A DNA stretch of 64,000 bases from Streptomyces albidoflavus (GCF_000719955.1 NZ_JOII01000005.1:203977-267976), one strand, 5' to 3'; numbered from the stretch's first letter, positions 26,408 through 35,068 are shown. The notes: generated by a model from the letters alone, not told the origin. A program made the numbers and translations.

Positions 26408-27045
26408 CAGAGGTCACCCCCGAACGTCGCCCGCTCGCTCGGCTGCACGTACACCACGCCCTCGCCCTCGAACCGCAGCTGGAACGCCTCGCCGCCGCCC
26501 TCCCCGAACAGCGTCCGCGCCCCCGCCCCGCTCTGGAAACTCCGCCGCACCCCGCCCTGGTGCGCGATGTACGCCCCGGGGTCGACGGTGAGCGGGTACG
26601 CCGGGCTCACCCGCAGCGCCACCACCGGGCCCCCCGACATCACCGCCGCCTGCCCGGTGCCCTCCACCGTCGTGGTGAAGAGGCCGTCGCCCTGGGCCGC
26701 GCCGCTCAGCCCCGCGAACGAGGTCCCCGTCCGCAGCCCGCCCTCCGTGCAGAGCAGGTTCTCCGCCTCCACGTGCAGCGTCTCGCCGGAGAGCCGGACC
26801 AGGCTGACGTCCCGGGCGCTGTCCGCGAACCAGACCGTCCCCTCGCCCTTCACCTCCATGACCTCCATCTGCTCCCCGGTCAGCCGGCGGGTCACCATGC
26901 CGCGCAGGCCGTTGCCGCCTCCCGTCAGCTTCTTGAACGTCATCCGCCCGTCGTAGGCGACCATCGACCCGTTCTTCGCCCGGACCGTGTCGCCGGTGAG
27001 ACGGACCACCAGCATCGCGCTGCCTTGCAGTCGGAACTCAGCCAC
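26407..27045 (-). CDS. AIM24-family protein, first gene of the triplet
   Basis: 212 residues: [88 protein letters not shown] and [18 protein letters not shown]. The GTG at 27045 (protein starting VAEFRLQG) is preferred; the frame is open upstream to 27156 but that part is Pro/Gly-rich and not family-like. It leads the three-gene unit. Its upstream region is shared with the divergent DUF3817 gene. Confidence 0.85.
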   Translation of the reverse strand: MAEFRLQGSAMLVVRLTGDTVRAKNGSMVAYDGRMTFKKLTGGGNGLRGMVTRRLTGEQMEVMEVKGEGTVWFADSARDVSLVRLSGETLHVEAENLLCTEGGLRTGTSFAGLSGAAQGDGLFTTTVEGTGQAAVMSGGPVVALRVSPAYPLTVDPGAYIAHQGGVRRSFQSGAGARTLFGEGGGEAFQLRFEGEGVVYVQPSERATFGGDL

Positions 27046-27142
27046 GCCCCGACCGTAACCGCCCGCCGCCCCCGCGCACAGGCCGCCCGGCGGGCCCGCG
27101 CCCCTGGGGCCGACCCCTGGTTCAAGAGCGGGCAAAGGAAGC

Positions 27143-27181
27143 TGCCACAATGGCACCGGAGCTTGTGCATGCGTTCACAAG
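27143..27181. promoter_or_regulatory. Two small inverted repeats between the AIM24 and DUF3817 genes
   Basis: TGCCA-CAA-TGGCA (27143-27155) and CTTGTG...CACAAG (27162-27167 and 27176-27181) sit in the divergent promoter region. Either could be an operator; no regulator is recognised. Confidence 0.4.
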
Positions 27182-27261
27182 ATCGCCCGGCATCCGGCTC
27201 CGCCGTCCGGCCCGTTCCGTCCGTGCTCTGCCCGGCCCCCGACCTCGAAGGTTGCCCCCTC

Positions 27262-27624
27262 GTGGACATCAAGACCGCTTCCGCACTCCGCCGCCTGCGC
27301 CTCGTCTCGGCCCCCGAGGCCGTGTCGTTCCTGCTGCTGCTCGTCTGCTCGGTGCTCAAGCGCACCACCGACTTCAACGCGGTCCCGGCCATGGGCGCGC
27401 TGCACGGACTCCTCTTCGTCCTCTACGTCCTCTTCTGGCTGGACGCCTGGAACCGCACCAAGTGGTCCTTCGGCCGCGCCGCGATGTACTTCGCCCTCTC
27501 CGTGGTGCCCTTCGGCGGCTTCTTCGCCGAGCGCAAGCTCAAGGAGGAGGCCCAGGGCGCCGTGGACGCGGTGATCGCCGCCCGCGCCCGCCAGGAGCAG
27601 AAGCAGGAAGGCGCCTCGGCATGA
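27262..27624 (+). CDS. DUF3817 integral membrane protein
   Basis: 120 residues with three hydrophobic segments ([43 protein letters not shown]) and the conserved layout of DUF3817: an N-terminal [13 protein letters not shown], a GALHG turn and a basic cytoplasmic tail. GTG start at 27262 with GAAGG at 27247-27251. Its stop overlaps the next start (ATGA). A second DUF3817 gene lies at 35143. Function unknown. Confidence 0.87.
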   Translation: MDIKTASALRRLRLVSAPEAVSFLLLLVCSVLKRTTDFNAVPAMGALHGLLFVLYVLFWLDAWNRTKWSFGRAAMYFALSVVPFGGFFAERKLKEEAQGAVDAVIAARARQEQKQEGASA

Positions 27625-27914
27625 TCGTCGCCTTCTCCGTCACCCCGCTCGGCGTCGGTGAGGACGTCGGCGAGTACGTCGCCGACGCCGTCCGCGTCGT
27701 CCGCGAGTCGGGCCTGCCCCACCGCACCGACGCGATGTTCACCAGCGTCGAAGGCGACTGGGACGAGGTCATGGACGTCGTCAAGCGCGCCGTCGCCGCC
27801 GTCGAGGCCCGCGCCCCGCGCGTCTCGGTCGTCATGAAGGCCGACATCCGCCCGGGCGTCACCGACGGACTGGTCTCCAAGGTGGAGACGGTGGAGCGGT
27901 ACCTGGGGGAGTGA
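27621..27914 (+). CDS. MTH1187/YqgV-family thiamine-binding-like protein
   Basis: 97 residues starting [32 protein letters not shown]. This is the ferredoxin-like fold of the MTH1187/YkoF-like family, members of which bind thiamine or hydroxymethylpyrimidine. [29 protein letters not shown] closes it as usual. Translationally coupled to the DUF3817 gene, so the membrane protein and this ligand-binding protein may act together. Ends before a 21-bp hairpin. Confidence 0.87.
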   Translation: MIVAFSVTPLGVGEDVGEYVADAVRVVRESGLPHRTDAMFTSVEGDWDEVMDVVKRAVAAVEARAPRVSVVMKADIRPGVTDGLVSKVETVERYLGE

Positions 27915-27928
27915 CCCCAGCTACACGG

Positions 27929-27974
27929 GCGTGGGCCCGGCCCCGGCGGTGTGCCGCCGGGGCCGGGCCCACGC
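27929..27974 (+). terminator. 21-bp perfect hairpin terminator
   Basis: Arms 27929-27949 (GCGTGGGCCCGGCC...) and 27954-27974 are perfect reverse complements with a TGTG loop. It ends the DUF3817/thiamine-binding transcript and also faces the convergent SUKH genes. Confidence 0.88.
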
Positions 27975-28011
27975 GCTTTGCGGACGCCACGGGTGGCGTT
28001 CCTCTCAGTCG

Positions 28012-28674
28012 TCAATCGTCGAACGAGATTCCGGCCAGCGGGTCCGGTTCTCCCGTCCACGGGTCGATCCCCTCGGCGCGCATCCGGTCCTCCGACTTTT
28101 CGCTAATGAACCGAGGGTTGGGTTTGTCCCAGAGGCTGCTGTCGCTCAGTGGGTGCTTGTCCAGTTCCGCGTTGAACAGGCCCAGGAGGAAGCCGGTCAT
28201 CCCGTGCGGGACGATCGTCCAGTGCTCGGGACCCTCTTGCCGCCCCCAGACTGCCACGGGCCACCGGTCCGGGTCGTCCTCCTTCGACAGCCAGCACACC
28301 AGGTCGCCCCCTGTCGTCACTGCCCACGCGATGAGGGGAGGCCGCTCGGTCAACTGCCGCTCGACCGGCCACACCCCGGCGGTTCCAGGAGCCTCGGGCG
28401 GCCAGAGGGCGCAGGCATTACGCGTCTCGCTCAGCATTGAGCCGTACTCCACGTCGTCCGCGACCGGAGGCCCGAGGACGACGAGGGTGTCCTCGATCAT
28501 TCCGGCGCCGAAATGCGCCATAAATCGCTTGTAGTCGTCCGGAAACCGGAAGCCCTTCGCCTCGACCGCCTGCCAGCCGACCTCCTGATCGTCCCCCAGT
28601 TCGGGGGACATCCGGACGAGAAGCCGCGCGAAGGCGTCCTGAGCTGGTGCCGTGGGCCGGACAGCGTCGTTCAC
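28012..28674 (-). CDS. SUKH/SMI1-KNR4 family protein, immunity-like (gene 1)
   Basis: 220 residues. DDQEVGWQAVEAKGFRFPDDYKRFMAHFGAGMIEDTLVVLGPP is the typical SMI1/KNR4 (SUKH) opening, followed by LIAWAVTTGGDLVCWLSKEDDPDRWPVAVWGR and a C-terminal FLLGLFNAELD helix. SUKH proteins often neutralise polymorphic toxins, but no toxin gene is adjacent. The GTG start at 28674 has GGGAGGA about 6 nt upstream. Codon use includes more A/T-ending codons than neighbours, consistent with acquisition. It lies 18 bp downstream of the second SUKH gene and was probably co-transcribed with it. Confidence 0.85.
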   Translation of the reverse strand: MNDAVRPTAPAQDAFARLLVRMSPELGDDQEVGWQAVEAKGFRFPDDYKRFMAHFGAGMIEDTLVVLGPPVADDVEYGSMLSETRNACALWPPEAPGTAGVWPVERQLTERPPLIAWAVTTGGDLVCWLSKEDDPDRWPVAVWGRQEGPEHWTIVPHGMTGFLLGLFNAELDKHPLSDSSLWDKPNPRFISEKSEDRMRAEGIDPWTGEPDPLAGISFDD

Positions 28675-28692
28675 TTCATTCCTCCCGCTGTT

Positions 28693-29244
28693 TCAGAACG
28701 TGGGCCAGGTGTTCGCGTGCACCTCAGGGACGCGGGCGGGAAAGCCCTCCGGAAGGCCGTGGCCGGGGATCTCCCCGCGTATGAGCCCTACGAGGTAGGC
28801 GGTCGCGCTCGTCGGGAACTCGGCCCAGTCCTCGCAGTCGTCGTTCCGGTTCCCGACGACGACGGGCCAGCGGTCCGGGTCCTCACCCGCCACCCGCCAG
28901 TACCAGACGTCCCCCTCCCCCGAGCTCGCCCAGGGGATGAGCCCTCCGGTGGTACTCGCGACGTACGGGACATGGGGGTGGCAGGCGTCAGGGCAGGCGA
29001 GCCTTCTGAGGCTGCCGATGTCGTCCCAGGCCGAGGCGGTGTACGCGCTCTCCTCACCGGGGCGACGACGTGAACTGAGAGGGCCGGTCCAGGGCCAGGT
29101 ACGCGTACCGCTCGCACAAGTGGCGGAAATCTCCGGGCAGGCGTCCCAAGAACCGTTCTCCACGACACCCCAGTCGATCTCCCGCCCCGGCGTCGCCTGC
29201 GACGCGAGCGCGGGCAACTCCCTCTCCAACTCCCTAAGGCCCAT
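28693..29244 (-). CDS. SUKH/SMI1-KNR4 family gene 2, possibly degenerate (internal frame scrambling)
   Basis: An uninterrupted 183-codon frame whose ends look right: MGLRELERELPALASQATPG and DWGVVEN at the start, and a long SUKH-like C-terminal half (GGLIPWASSGEGDVWYWRVAGEDPDRWPVVV, SATAYLVGLIRGEIPGHGLPE). Codons roughly 32-65 do not look like protein in this frame. The same DNA read in a second frame (29149 down to 29054) gives LPGDFRHLCERYAYLALD, the expected SUKH helix, and a third frame gives ALSVHVVAP just before GEESAY. Several small indels that cancel out are the simplest reading, so the gene is either decayed or affected by sequence errors. Confidence 0.6.
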   Translation of the reverse strand: MGLRELERELPALASQATPGREIDWGVVENGSWDACPEISATCASGTRTWPWTGPLSSRRRPGEESAYTASAWDDIGSLRRLACPDACHPHVPYVASTTGGLIPWASSGEGDVWYWRVAGEDPDRWPVVVGNRNDDCEDWAEFPTSATAYLVGLIRGEIPGHGLPEGFPARVPEVHANTWPTF

Positions 29245-29335
29245 CCCCACCCCCTTGGCGCGGCCATCCGCCCCCATCCTCCCCACCCCCACCGACAACC
29301 GCCCCGCCCTACCCCCTCCTCCGCCCCACCCCCGG

Positions 29336-29356
29336 CACCCGGGTGACCCGTCACCC
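29336..29356. promoter_or_regulatory. CACCC/GGGTGAC palindrome upstream of the glucan operon
   Basis: GGGTGAC-CC-GTCACCC (29341-29356) is a perfect inverted repeat, abutted by CACCC at 29336-29340 that itself pairs with GGGTG. It lies between the divergent SUKH gene 2 and the cslA-like gene and looks like a dimeric regulator site. Confidence 0.5.
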
Positions 29357-29462
29357 GAACGCCAGCCTCTGCCGCTCGCACGGCGGCGTCCGGAATGACA
29401 GGGGAGTGGGGGTGCCGTCTCGTAGGGCTTACTGGCCCGTCGTCGAACATCTGGAGGGCGTT

Positions 29463-31253
29463 GTGCGGCCGGACGGTTACGACTACGACACCCACAGCCG
29501 AATAGCCGGGCCCCTGACCGAGCCCGCCCCCGACTACCGCGTCGAGTACCGCAGGCTGCTGGCGGCCGAACCGCACCGGATACGGGCGGTCCTGCTGATG
29601 ACGCTGGCGCCGCTGCTCACCGGGACGCTCATGGTCTACCTGGTGTGGCCCAGCCACTGGACCGAGCGGGACGGCGGGGAGACCTGGCTGGTGGTGCTCG
29701 ACCGGACGATGCTGACCGCCATCGGCCTCATCGGGCTCTTCATGCTCGTCAACGTCGTCTCCATCGCGCACGCCACGCTGATGGCCCGCGACCCGGTCCC
29801 GGTCACCGCCGAACCCGGTACCCGCGTCGCCTTCCTCACCACCTACGTGCCCGGCAAGGAACCGCTCTCCATGGTGCGGGCCACCCTCCAGGGCGCGGTC
29901 CGGCTGCGGCACGAGGGCCCGCTGGACGTCTGGCTGCTCGACGAGGGCAACGACCCCGACGCCCGCGCGCTCTGCGCCGAACTGGGGGTGCGTCACTTCA
30001 CCCGGTGGGGAGTCCCGGAGTGGAACCGGCCCCGGGGCGTCCACAAGGCCCGGACCAAGCACGGGAACTACAACGCCTGGATCGCCATGCACGGCGACTC
30101 CTACGACTTCTTCGCCTCGGTCGACACCGACCACGTCCCGCTGCCGGAGTTCCTGGAGCGGATGCTCGGCTACTTCCGTGACCCGGACGTCGCCTTCGTC
30201 GTCGGCCCGCAGGTCTACGGGAACTACACGGCGCCGGTCACCAAGGCCGCCGAGTCGCAGCAGTTCCTCTTCCACGCGCTGATCCAGCGGGCCGGCAACG
30301 GCTACCGGGCGCCGATGTTCGTCGGCACCAACAACGTGGTGCGGATCAGCGCCGTGAAGCAGATCGGCGGCCTCTACGACTCGATCACCGAGGACATGGC
30401 CACCGGCTTCGAGCTGCACCGCACCCGCAACCCGCTCACCGGCCACCACTGGCGCTCCGTCTACACCCCCGACGTGCTCGCCGTCGGCGAGGGCCCCGCC
30501 TCCTGGACGGACTTCTTCACCCAGCAGCTCCGCTGGTCGCGCGGGACCTACGAGACGCTCTTCAAGCAGTACCCGAAGGCGCCCTTCCGGATGCCGGTGG
30601 GCCGGCTCCTCTCGTACACGCTGATGCTCGTCTACTACCCGATGACGGCGGTCAACTGGCTTCTGGGTGTGACCAGTTGCGTGCTCTTCCTCTGGTTCGG
30701 GGCCTCCGGCACCGAGGTGGCGGCCTCGGTCTGGCTGATGCTCTACAGCGACGCCGCCGCCCTCCAGGTGGGGCTGTACCTGTGGAACCGGCGGCACAAC
30801 GTCTCGCCGCACGAGCCCAGTGGCTCCGGCGGGCTCGCGGGGATGGGGATGTCCGCGCTCTCGGCGCCGATCTACCTCAAGTCGCTGGGCGCCGCGGTGC
30901 TCCGTCGCCCCTGCCGCTTCGTCATCACGCCCAAGGGCGCCGACGCCAGCGCCGACCTGCTGCGGACCTTCCGCGTCCACCTGTGCTGGGCCGGGGTGCT
31001 GGCCACCTCGCTGGCCGCCTCCTTCGTCCTCGGCCACACCCACGTGGCGATGCGGACCTGGGCCTTCTTGGGCCTGGCGATCTCGCTGGCCCCGGTCGTC
31101 GTCTGGTACGGCGCCGGGCTGCTGGAGCGGCGCCGGCTCGCCGCCCTCGCGGCCGTGCAGAACGCCCCGGTCACCGCGACCGCGTCCACCACCGGCGAGG
31201 TGGAGACCGCCACCGCCGCCCTCGTCACCAGCACCCCGACCGGAGGGAACTGA
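29463..31253 (+). CDS. cslA: CslA-like family 2 glycosyltransferase (beta-glucan synthase)
   Basis: About 596 residues. Two N-terminal membrane helices (LLMTLAPLLTGTLMVYLVW, LTAIGLIGLFMLVNVVSI) precede a cytoplasmic GT2 domain with the cellulose-synthase set: VWLLDEGNDP, Asp221/Asp223 in DTDHVPL, ITEDMATG and QQLRWSRG (354-358, the QxxRW motif). Several C-terminal membrane helices follow. CslA makes a beta-glucan at hyphal tips, important for hyphal development and pellet formation in Streptomyces. GTG at 29463 is chosen for GGAGGG at 29453-29458; GTG at 29412 is also plausible. The next gene, glxA-like, begins 3 bp after the stop. Confidence 0.88.
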   Translation: MRPDGYDYDTHSRIAGPLTEPAPDYRVEYRRLLAAEPHRIRAVLLMTLAPLLTGTLMVYLVWPSHWTERDGGETWLVVLDRTMLTAIGLIGLFMLVNVVSIAHATLMARDPVPVTAEPGTRVAFLTTYVPGKEPLSMVRATLQGAVRLRHEGPLDVWLLDEGNDPDARALCAELGVRHFTRWGVPEWNRPRGVHKARTKHGNYNAWIAMHGDSYDFFASVDTDHVPLPEFLERMLGYFRDPDVAFVVGPQVYGNYTAPVTKAAESQQFLFHALIQRAGNGYRAPMFVGTNNVVRISAVKQIGGLYDSITEDMATGFELHRTRNPLTGHHWRSVYTPDVLAVGEGPASWTDFFTQQLRWSRGTYETLFKQYPKAPFRMPVGRLLSYTLMLVYYPMTAVNWLLGVTSCVLFLWFGASGTEVAASVWLMLYSDAAALQVGLYLWNRRHNVSPHEPSGSGGLAGMGMSALSAPIYLKSLGAAVLRRPCRFVITPKGADASADLLRTFRVHLCWAGVLATSLAASFVLGHTHVAMRTWAFLGLAISLAPVVVWYGAGLLERRRLAALAAVQNAPVTATASTTGEVETATAALVTSTPTGGN

Positions 31254-31256
31254 GCC

Positions 31257-33212
31257 ATGGCCTACCGGCCGACCGGGAAGTTCAAGAAGACCGCGCTCGG
31301 CGTCGGCGGCGTCGCCGTCCTGGCCGGCCTGAACGCGCCCGCCGCGATCTCCTTCGCCCAGGACCAGTACCACCAGTACAAGATCTCCCAGCCCGCGTAC
31401 CAGAAGAAGTACGGCTCCTGGAAGCAGGTGTCGATCCCCGAGGAGTACCGGACCAACGCCATCCACGCGGCGCTGCTGCACACCGGCAAGGTCCTCATCG
31501 TGGCGGGCTCCGGCAACGACGAGGCCAACTTCGACGAGGGCACCTTCGACACGGTGCTGTGGGACCCGCGCGACGACTCCTTCAAGAAGGTCGACACCCC
31601 GGAGGACCTCTTCTGCTCCGGCCACTCCCAGCTCGCCGACGGCCGGCTGCTGGTCGCGGGCGGCACCGCCCGCTACGAGGTGCTCGACGGCGCCGTGGAG
31701 CGGGCGGGCGGCGGGATGCGGGTGAAGAACGAGAACCCGGAGAAGGAGGTGACCCTGAAGAAGGGCACCCGGTTCCGGTCACCCACCGGCATCGAGTACG
31801 TCAGCCGCTTCGACGTGACGGTCCCCAAGGCGGTCAAGACGGTCGAGGGCGGCGGAGGCGGCAAGGGCGGCGGCCCCGAGAAGGTCACCGTCCAGGCGAG
31901 CGAGGCCCGCGTCTGGGTGGAGGCCACCGGCAAGGGCCGCGACTACGTGAGCGAGCGCCCCGCCCAGTACGAGATCGTCGGCCTGAAGGGCGAGGATGCC
32001 GACAACACCTACGGCCTCGCCGAGAAGATCAGCCTCGACAAGCAGGACTACCAGGGCATCCGCTCGGCCTACGAGTTCGACCCGGTCGCCGAGAAGTACA
32101 TCCCGGTCGACCCGATGGACAAGGCCCGCTGGTACCCGACCCTGGTCACCCTCCAGGACGGCAAGGTGCTCGCCGTCTCCGGCCTCGACGACGTCGGCGT
32201 GATCGACCCCGGCGACAACGAGATCTACGACCCGGAGACCAAGAAGTGGTCCAAGGGCCCCTTCCGCTACTTCCCGACCTACCCGGCCCTCTTCCTCACC
32301 AAGGGCGGCAAGCTCTTCTACCCGGCCTCCAACGCCGGGTACGGCCCGGCCGAGAAGGGCCGCGAGCCGGGGATCTGGGACATCGAGAAGAACACCTTCC
32401 AGAAGGTGCCGGGCCTCACCGACCTCGACCAGACGGAGACCTCCGCCTCCCTGCTGCTGCCGCCCGCCCAGGACCAGAAGGTGATGGTGCTCGGCGGCGG
32501 GGGAGTCGGCGAGTCGGAGAAGTCGACCCGGCGCACCGCCGTGATCGACCTCAAGGAGGAGAACCCGGCCTTCAAGCCGGGCCCGGACCTCCCGCAGGGC
32601 ACCCGCTACCTCAACAGCGTGATCATGCCCGACGACTCGGTCTTCACCACCGGCGGCTCCTACGACTACCGGGGCCGGGGCGCCTCCAACATCTTCAAGT
32701 CGCAGTTCTACGACCCCCGGACCAACTCCTTCACCCCGGCCGCCGAACCCACCGTCGGCCGCAACTACCACTCCGAGGCGCTGCTGCTCCCCGACGGGCG
32801 GGTGGCCACCTTCGGCTCCGACTCGCTCTACGGCAACAAGGAGAACACCAAGCTCGGCACCTTCGAGCAGCGCATGGAGGTCTTCACCCCGCCCTACCTG
32901 CACAAGGCAGGCGAGGGGGAGCGGCCGGCGCTCGGCAAGGGACCCGAGAAGGTGAGGTACGGCGCCACGGCCACCTTCGCGACCGAGGACGCCGGCACCA
33001 TCACCAAGGCGCGGCTGATGCGGCCCAGCGCCGTCACCCACACCACCGACGTCGAACAGCGCTCCATCGACCTGGAGCTGAAGAAGACCGAGGACTCCGT
33101 CACCTTCACCGTCCCGGAGGACCCGACGCTGGTGCCGCCCGGCTGGTACATGGTCTTCGTCAACACCGCCGACGGCACGCCCTCCGAGGCGAAATGGATC
33201 AAGGTCGGCTGA
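31257..33212 (+). CDS. glxA: GlxA-like copper-radical (galactose oxidase/glyoxal oxidase type) oxidase
   Basis: 651 residues: an N-terminal membrane anchor or signal (ALGVGGVAVLAGLNAPAAISF), a seven-bladed Kelch-type propeller and a C-terminal DUF1929-like domain. Copper and radical-cofactor residues fit the family: Cys120 (LFCSGHS) and Tyr293 (ARWYPT) for the Tyr-Cys crosslink, Tyr504-His505 (RNYHSEA) and His595 (VTHTTD) as ligands. It oxidises sugar or aldehyde ends, making H2O2, and is required with CslA for glucan deposition in S. lividans and S. coelicolor. RBS GGAGGG at 31242-31247. A Gly/Lys-rich insert lies at about residues 198-209. Confidence 0.92.
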   Translation: MAYRPTGKFKKTALGVGGVAVLAGLNAPAAISFAQDQYHQYKISQPAYQKKYGSWKQVSIPEEYRTNAIHAALLHTGKVLIVAGSGNDEANFDEGTFDTVLWDPRDDSFKKVDTPEDLFCSGHSQLADGRLLVAGGTARYEVLDGAVERAGGGMRVKNENPEKEVTLKKGTRFRSPTGIEYVSRFDVTVPKAVKTVEGGGGGKGGGPEKVTVQASEARVWVEATGKGRDYVSERPAQYEIVGLKGEDADNTYGLAEKISLDKQDYQGIRSAYEFDPVAEKYIPVDPMDKARWYPTLVTLQDGKVLAVSGLDDVGVIDPGDNEIYDPETKKWSKGPFRYFPTYPALFLTKGGKLFYPASNAGYGPAEKGREPGIWDIEKNTFQKVPGLTDLDQTETSASLLLPPAQDQKVMVLGGGGVGESEKSTRRTAVIDLKEENPAFKPGPDLPQGTRYLNSVIMPDDSVFTTGGSYDYRGRGASNIFKSQFYDPRTNSFTPAAEPTVGRNYHSEALLLPDGRVATFGSDSLYGNKENTKLGTFEQRMEVFTPPYLHKAGEGERPALGKGPEKVRYGATATFATEDAGTITKARLMRPSAVTHTTDVEQRSIDLELKKTEDSVTFTVPEDPTLVPPGWYMVFVNTADGTPSEAKWIKVG

Positions 33213-33233
33213 CCGGCCGGGAAGGCGGCCCGC

Positions 33234-34271
33234 TCACCCCTTGGTGTTGCGGGCCAGCCCCAGCGCGTACTCCGGCCACCAGGTCCCGGCCGACGGCCCG
33301 CCCCGGCAGCTGCCGTCGGACTCACCGGGCCGCTTGATCCAGAGGTACGCGTCGAGCAGCGGGTCCCCGGTCCGGGTGGTCGGAGGGGTGCCCAGCGCGC
33401 GGCCCGGCGGGTTGCACCAGGCGTCCTGCCCGGCCGCGCCGAGCGGGCCGTTGCCGTTGCGGCTGGTGTCCACCACGTAGTGGGCGCCGTCGAGCCGCTC
33501 GGAGAGGGCCTTGCCGTAGGCGCGGGTCGCGGTGTCGGTCTGGAAGTTGGAGACGTTGAGCGAGAAGCCGTCCGCCTGCGCGATCCCGGCCCGGCGCAGC
33601 GGCCCGGCGATCTTCTCCGGGTCCTCGATCCAGGCCGGGTTGCCCGCGTCCAGGTAGACCTTGACCCCCGGCTGCCGCTTCAGCCGCTCGACGGCGCCGG
33701 AGATCAGCGTGGAGCGCTCCCCGTGGTACTCGGCCGGGGTGCAGCCGTCCACCATGTGCGGCACCGCGTCCGGCTCCAGCACCACCACCGCCTTGCTCTC
33801 GCCGATCGCCGAGGCGAAGGCGTCGATCCACTCCCCGTACGCCGCGCGGTCGGCGGCCCCGCCCGCCGAGTGCTGGCCGCAGTCGCGGTGCGGCACGTTG
33901 TAGGCGACCAGGACGGCGGTGGAGCCCGCCTTCGCCGCCCCGCCGGTGGCCCGGCGCACCGCGGGCACCGGGTCGTCCCCGGCCGGCCAGACCGCCGCCG
34001 GCTGCCGGGCGATCCGCTCCAGCAGCGCCGCCTGGCTCTCCTTGCCCTCGACCCGCAGCCGGGCCGCCTCCACGGCGGCCGGGGACTCGGGGTCGACCCA
34101 GAACTCGGGGGCGGCCACCGCGGCCGCCGCCGAACGGGACGGCTCCGCCTCGCGGGCGTCGGGGGCCGAGTCGTCGCCGGTGCAGGCGGGGGTGGCGGCG
34201 AGCAGGGCGAGCAGGCCGAGAGGGAGGAACGGGCGGGTGAACCGGGCGGGGACAGGCATCAGCCGGGACAT
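33234..34271 (-). CDS. Secreted glycoside hydrolase family 6 (endoglucanase-like)
   Basis: 345 residues. A signal peptide (PFLPLGLLALLAATPAC) with Cys at the lipobox position suggests a lipoprotein. The GH6 domain shows LVAYNVPHRDCGQHSAGGA, the catalytic-acid stretch VVVLEPDAVPHMVDGC, GVKVYLDAGNPAWI, ADGFSLNVSNFQ and the DAYLWIKRPGESDG C-terminal strand. GH6 enzymes cut beta-1,4-glucan; here it probably trims or releases the CslA product, like cslZ next to cslA-glxA in S. coelicolor. Start at 34271 with AAGGAGG about 7 nt upstream. Convergent with glxA (21-bp gap). Confidence 0.9.
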   Translation of the reverse strand: MSRLMPVPARFTRPFLPLGLLALLAATPACTGDDSAPDAREAEPSRSAAAAVAAPEFWVDPESPAAVEAARLRVEGKESQAALLERIARQPAAVWPAGDDPVPAVRRATGGAAKAGSTAVLVAYNVPHRDCGQHSAGGAADRAAYGEWIDAFASAIGESKAVVVLEPDAVPHMVDGCTPAEYHGERSTLISGAVERLKRQPGVKVYLDAGNPAWIEDPEKIAGPLRRAGIAQADGFSLNVSNFQTDTATRAYGKALSERLDGAHYVVDTSRNGNGPLGAAGQDAWCNPPGRALGTPPTTRTGDPLLDAYLWIKRPGESDGSCRGGPSAGTWWPEYALGLARNTKG

Positions 34272-34519
34272 TCCCCAGCCTCCTTGGGGGACGGACGGAC
34301 GTGCGAAGGGTCGGGCCGCCGACGGCCCCCGGGACCCCGGTGCACCGGGGCTGCCCGGCGGGGACGGGCACACCCGGGCGATCCTCGCACCGGGTGTGCC
34401 CAGGTCAGGGGCGCGTGGACGGCCCCGTGCGGCGAGTCCCCCCGATCGGCCCCGCCGCCGCGCCCGGGGCCACGCGCCGCACCGCCCGGGAGCCGGGCCG
34501 ACCGAAGGGCGAGACAGGG

Positions 34520-34548
34520 CTGACCGCGATATGACCGGCCGGTAGGGT
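34520..34548 (+). promoter_or_regulatory. Promoter of the MarR gene; leaderless start
   Basis: CTGACC (34520-34525), a 17-bp spacer and TAGGGT (34543-34548) match the vegetative consensus. Counting 7-8 bp gives a transcript start at the GTG at 34556, with no Shine-Dalgarno needed. Confidence 0.65.
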
Positions 34549-34555
34549 CGTGCCC

Positions 34556-35068
34556 GTGCCGAAGCCGCTCAGCCTCCCCTTCGACCCCATCGCCCGCGCC
34601 GACGAGAGCTGGCGGGAACGGTGGGGGCCCGTGCCCTCCATGGCCGCGATCACCTCGATCATGCGCGCCCACCAGATCCTCCTGGCCGAGGTCGACGCCG
34701 TCGTCAAGCCGTACGGCCTCACCTTCGCGCGGTACGAGGCGCTGGTGCTGCTGACCTTCTCGCGCGCCGGGGAGCTGCCGATGTCGAAGATCGGCGAGCG
34801 GCTGATGGTCCATCCGACCTCGGTCACCAACACCGTCGACCGCCTCGTCCGCTCCGGCCTGGTCGCCAAGCGCCCCAACCCGCAGGACGGCCGCGGCACG
34901 CTGGCCTCCATCACCGACCAGGGGCGCGAGGTGGTCGAGGCGGCCACCCGCGACCTGATGGCGATGGAGTTCGGTCTCGGCGCCTACGACGCGGAGGAGT
35001 GCGCGGAGATCTTCGCGATGCTGCGCCCGCTGCGGGTCGCCGCACACGATTTCGAGGACGCTCCGTAG
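34556..35068 (+). CDS. MarR-family transcriptional regulator
   Basis: 170 residues starting (V)PKPLSLPFDPIARADESWRERWGPVPSM, a conserved Streptomyces N-terminus (SCO5413-type from memory). Winged helix: LTFARYEALVLLTFSRAGELPMSKIGERLMVHPTSVTNTVDRLVRSGLVAKR with wing NPQDGRGTLASITDQG. The GTG at 34556 is chosen because the promoter just upstream predicts transcription starting there; a GTG two codons earlier is the alternative. It stands between the accessory glucan block and a DUF3817 gene; target genes unknown. Confidence 0.9.
   Translation: MPKPLSLPFDPIARADESWRERWGPVPSMAAITSIMRAHQILLAEVDAVVKPYGLTFARYEALVLLTFSRAGELPMSKIGERLMVHPTSVTNTVDRLVRSGLVAKRPNPQDGRGTLASITDQGREVVEAATRDLMAMEFGLGAYDAEECAEIFAMLRPLRVAAHDFEDAP

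Noticed and set aside
28012..29244. Toxin-immunity cassette
   Set aside because: Two immunity-like SUKH genes are present, but no nearby gene has a toxin domain, export signal or polymorphic-toxin layout.
28788..31625. 945-codon reverse-strand frame opposite cslA
   Set aside because: Val/Gly/Asp-rich composition typical of the antisense of a GC-rich gene; cslA has all catalytic motifs on the plus strand. Only its right end matters, as the third frame of SUKH gene 2.
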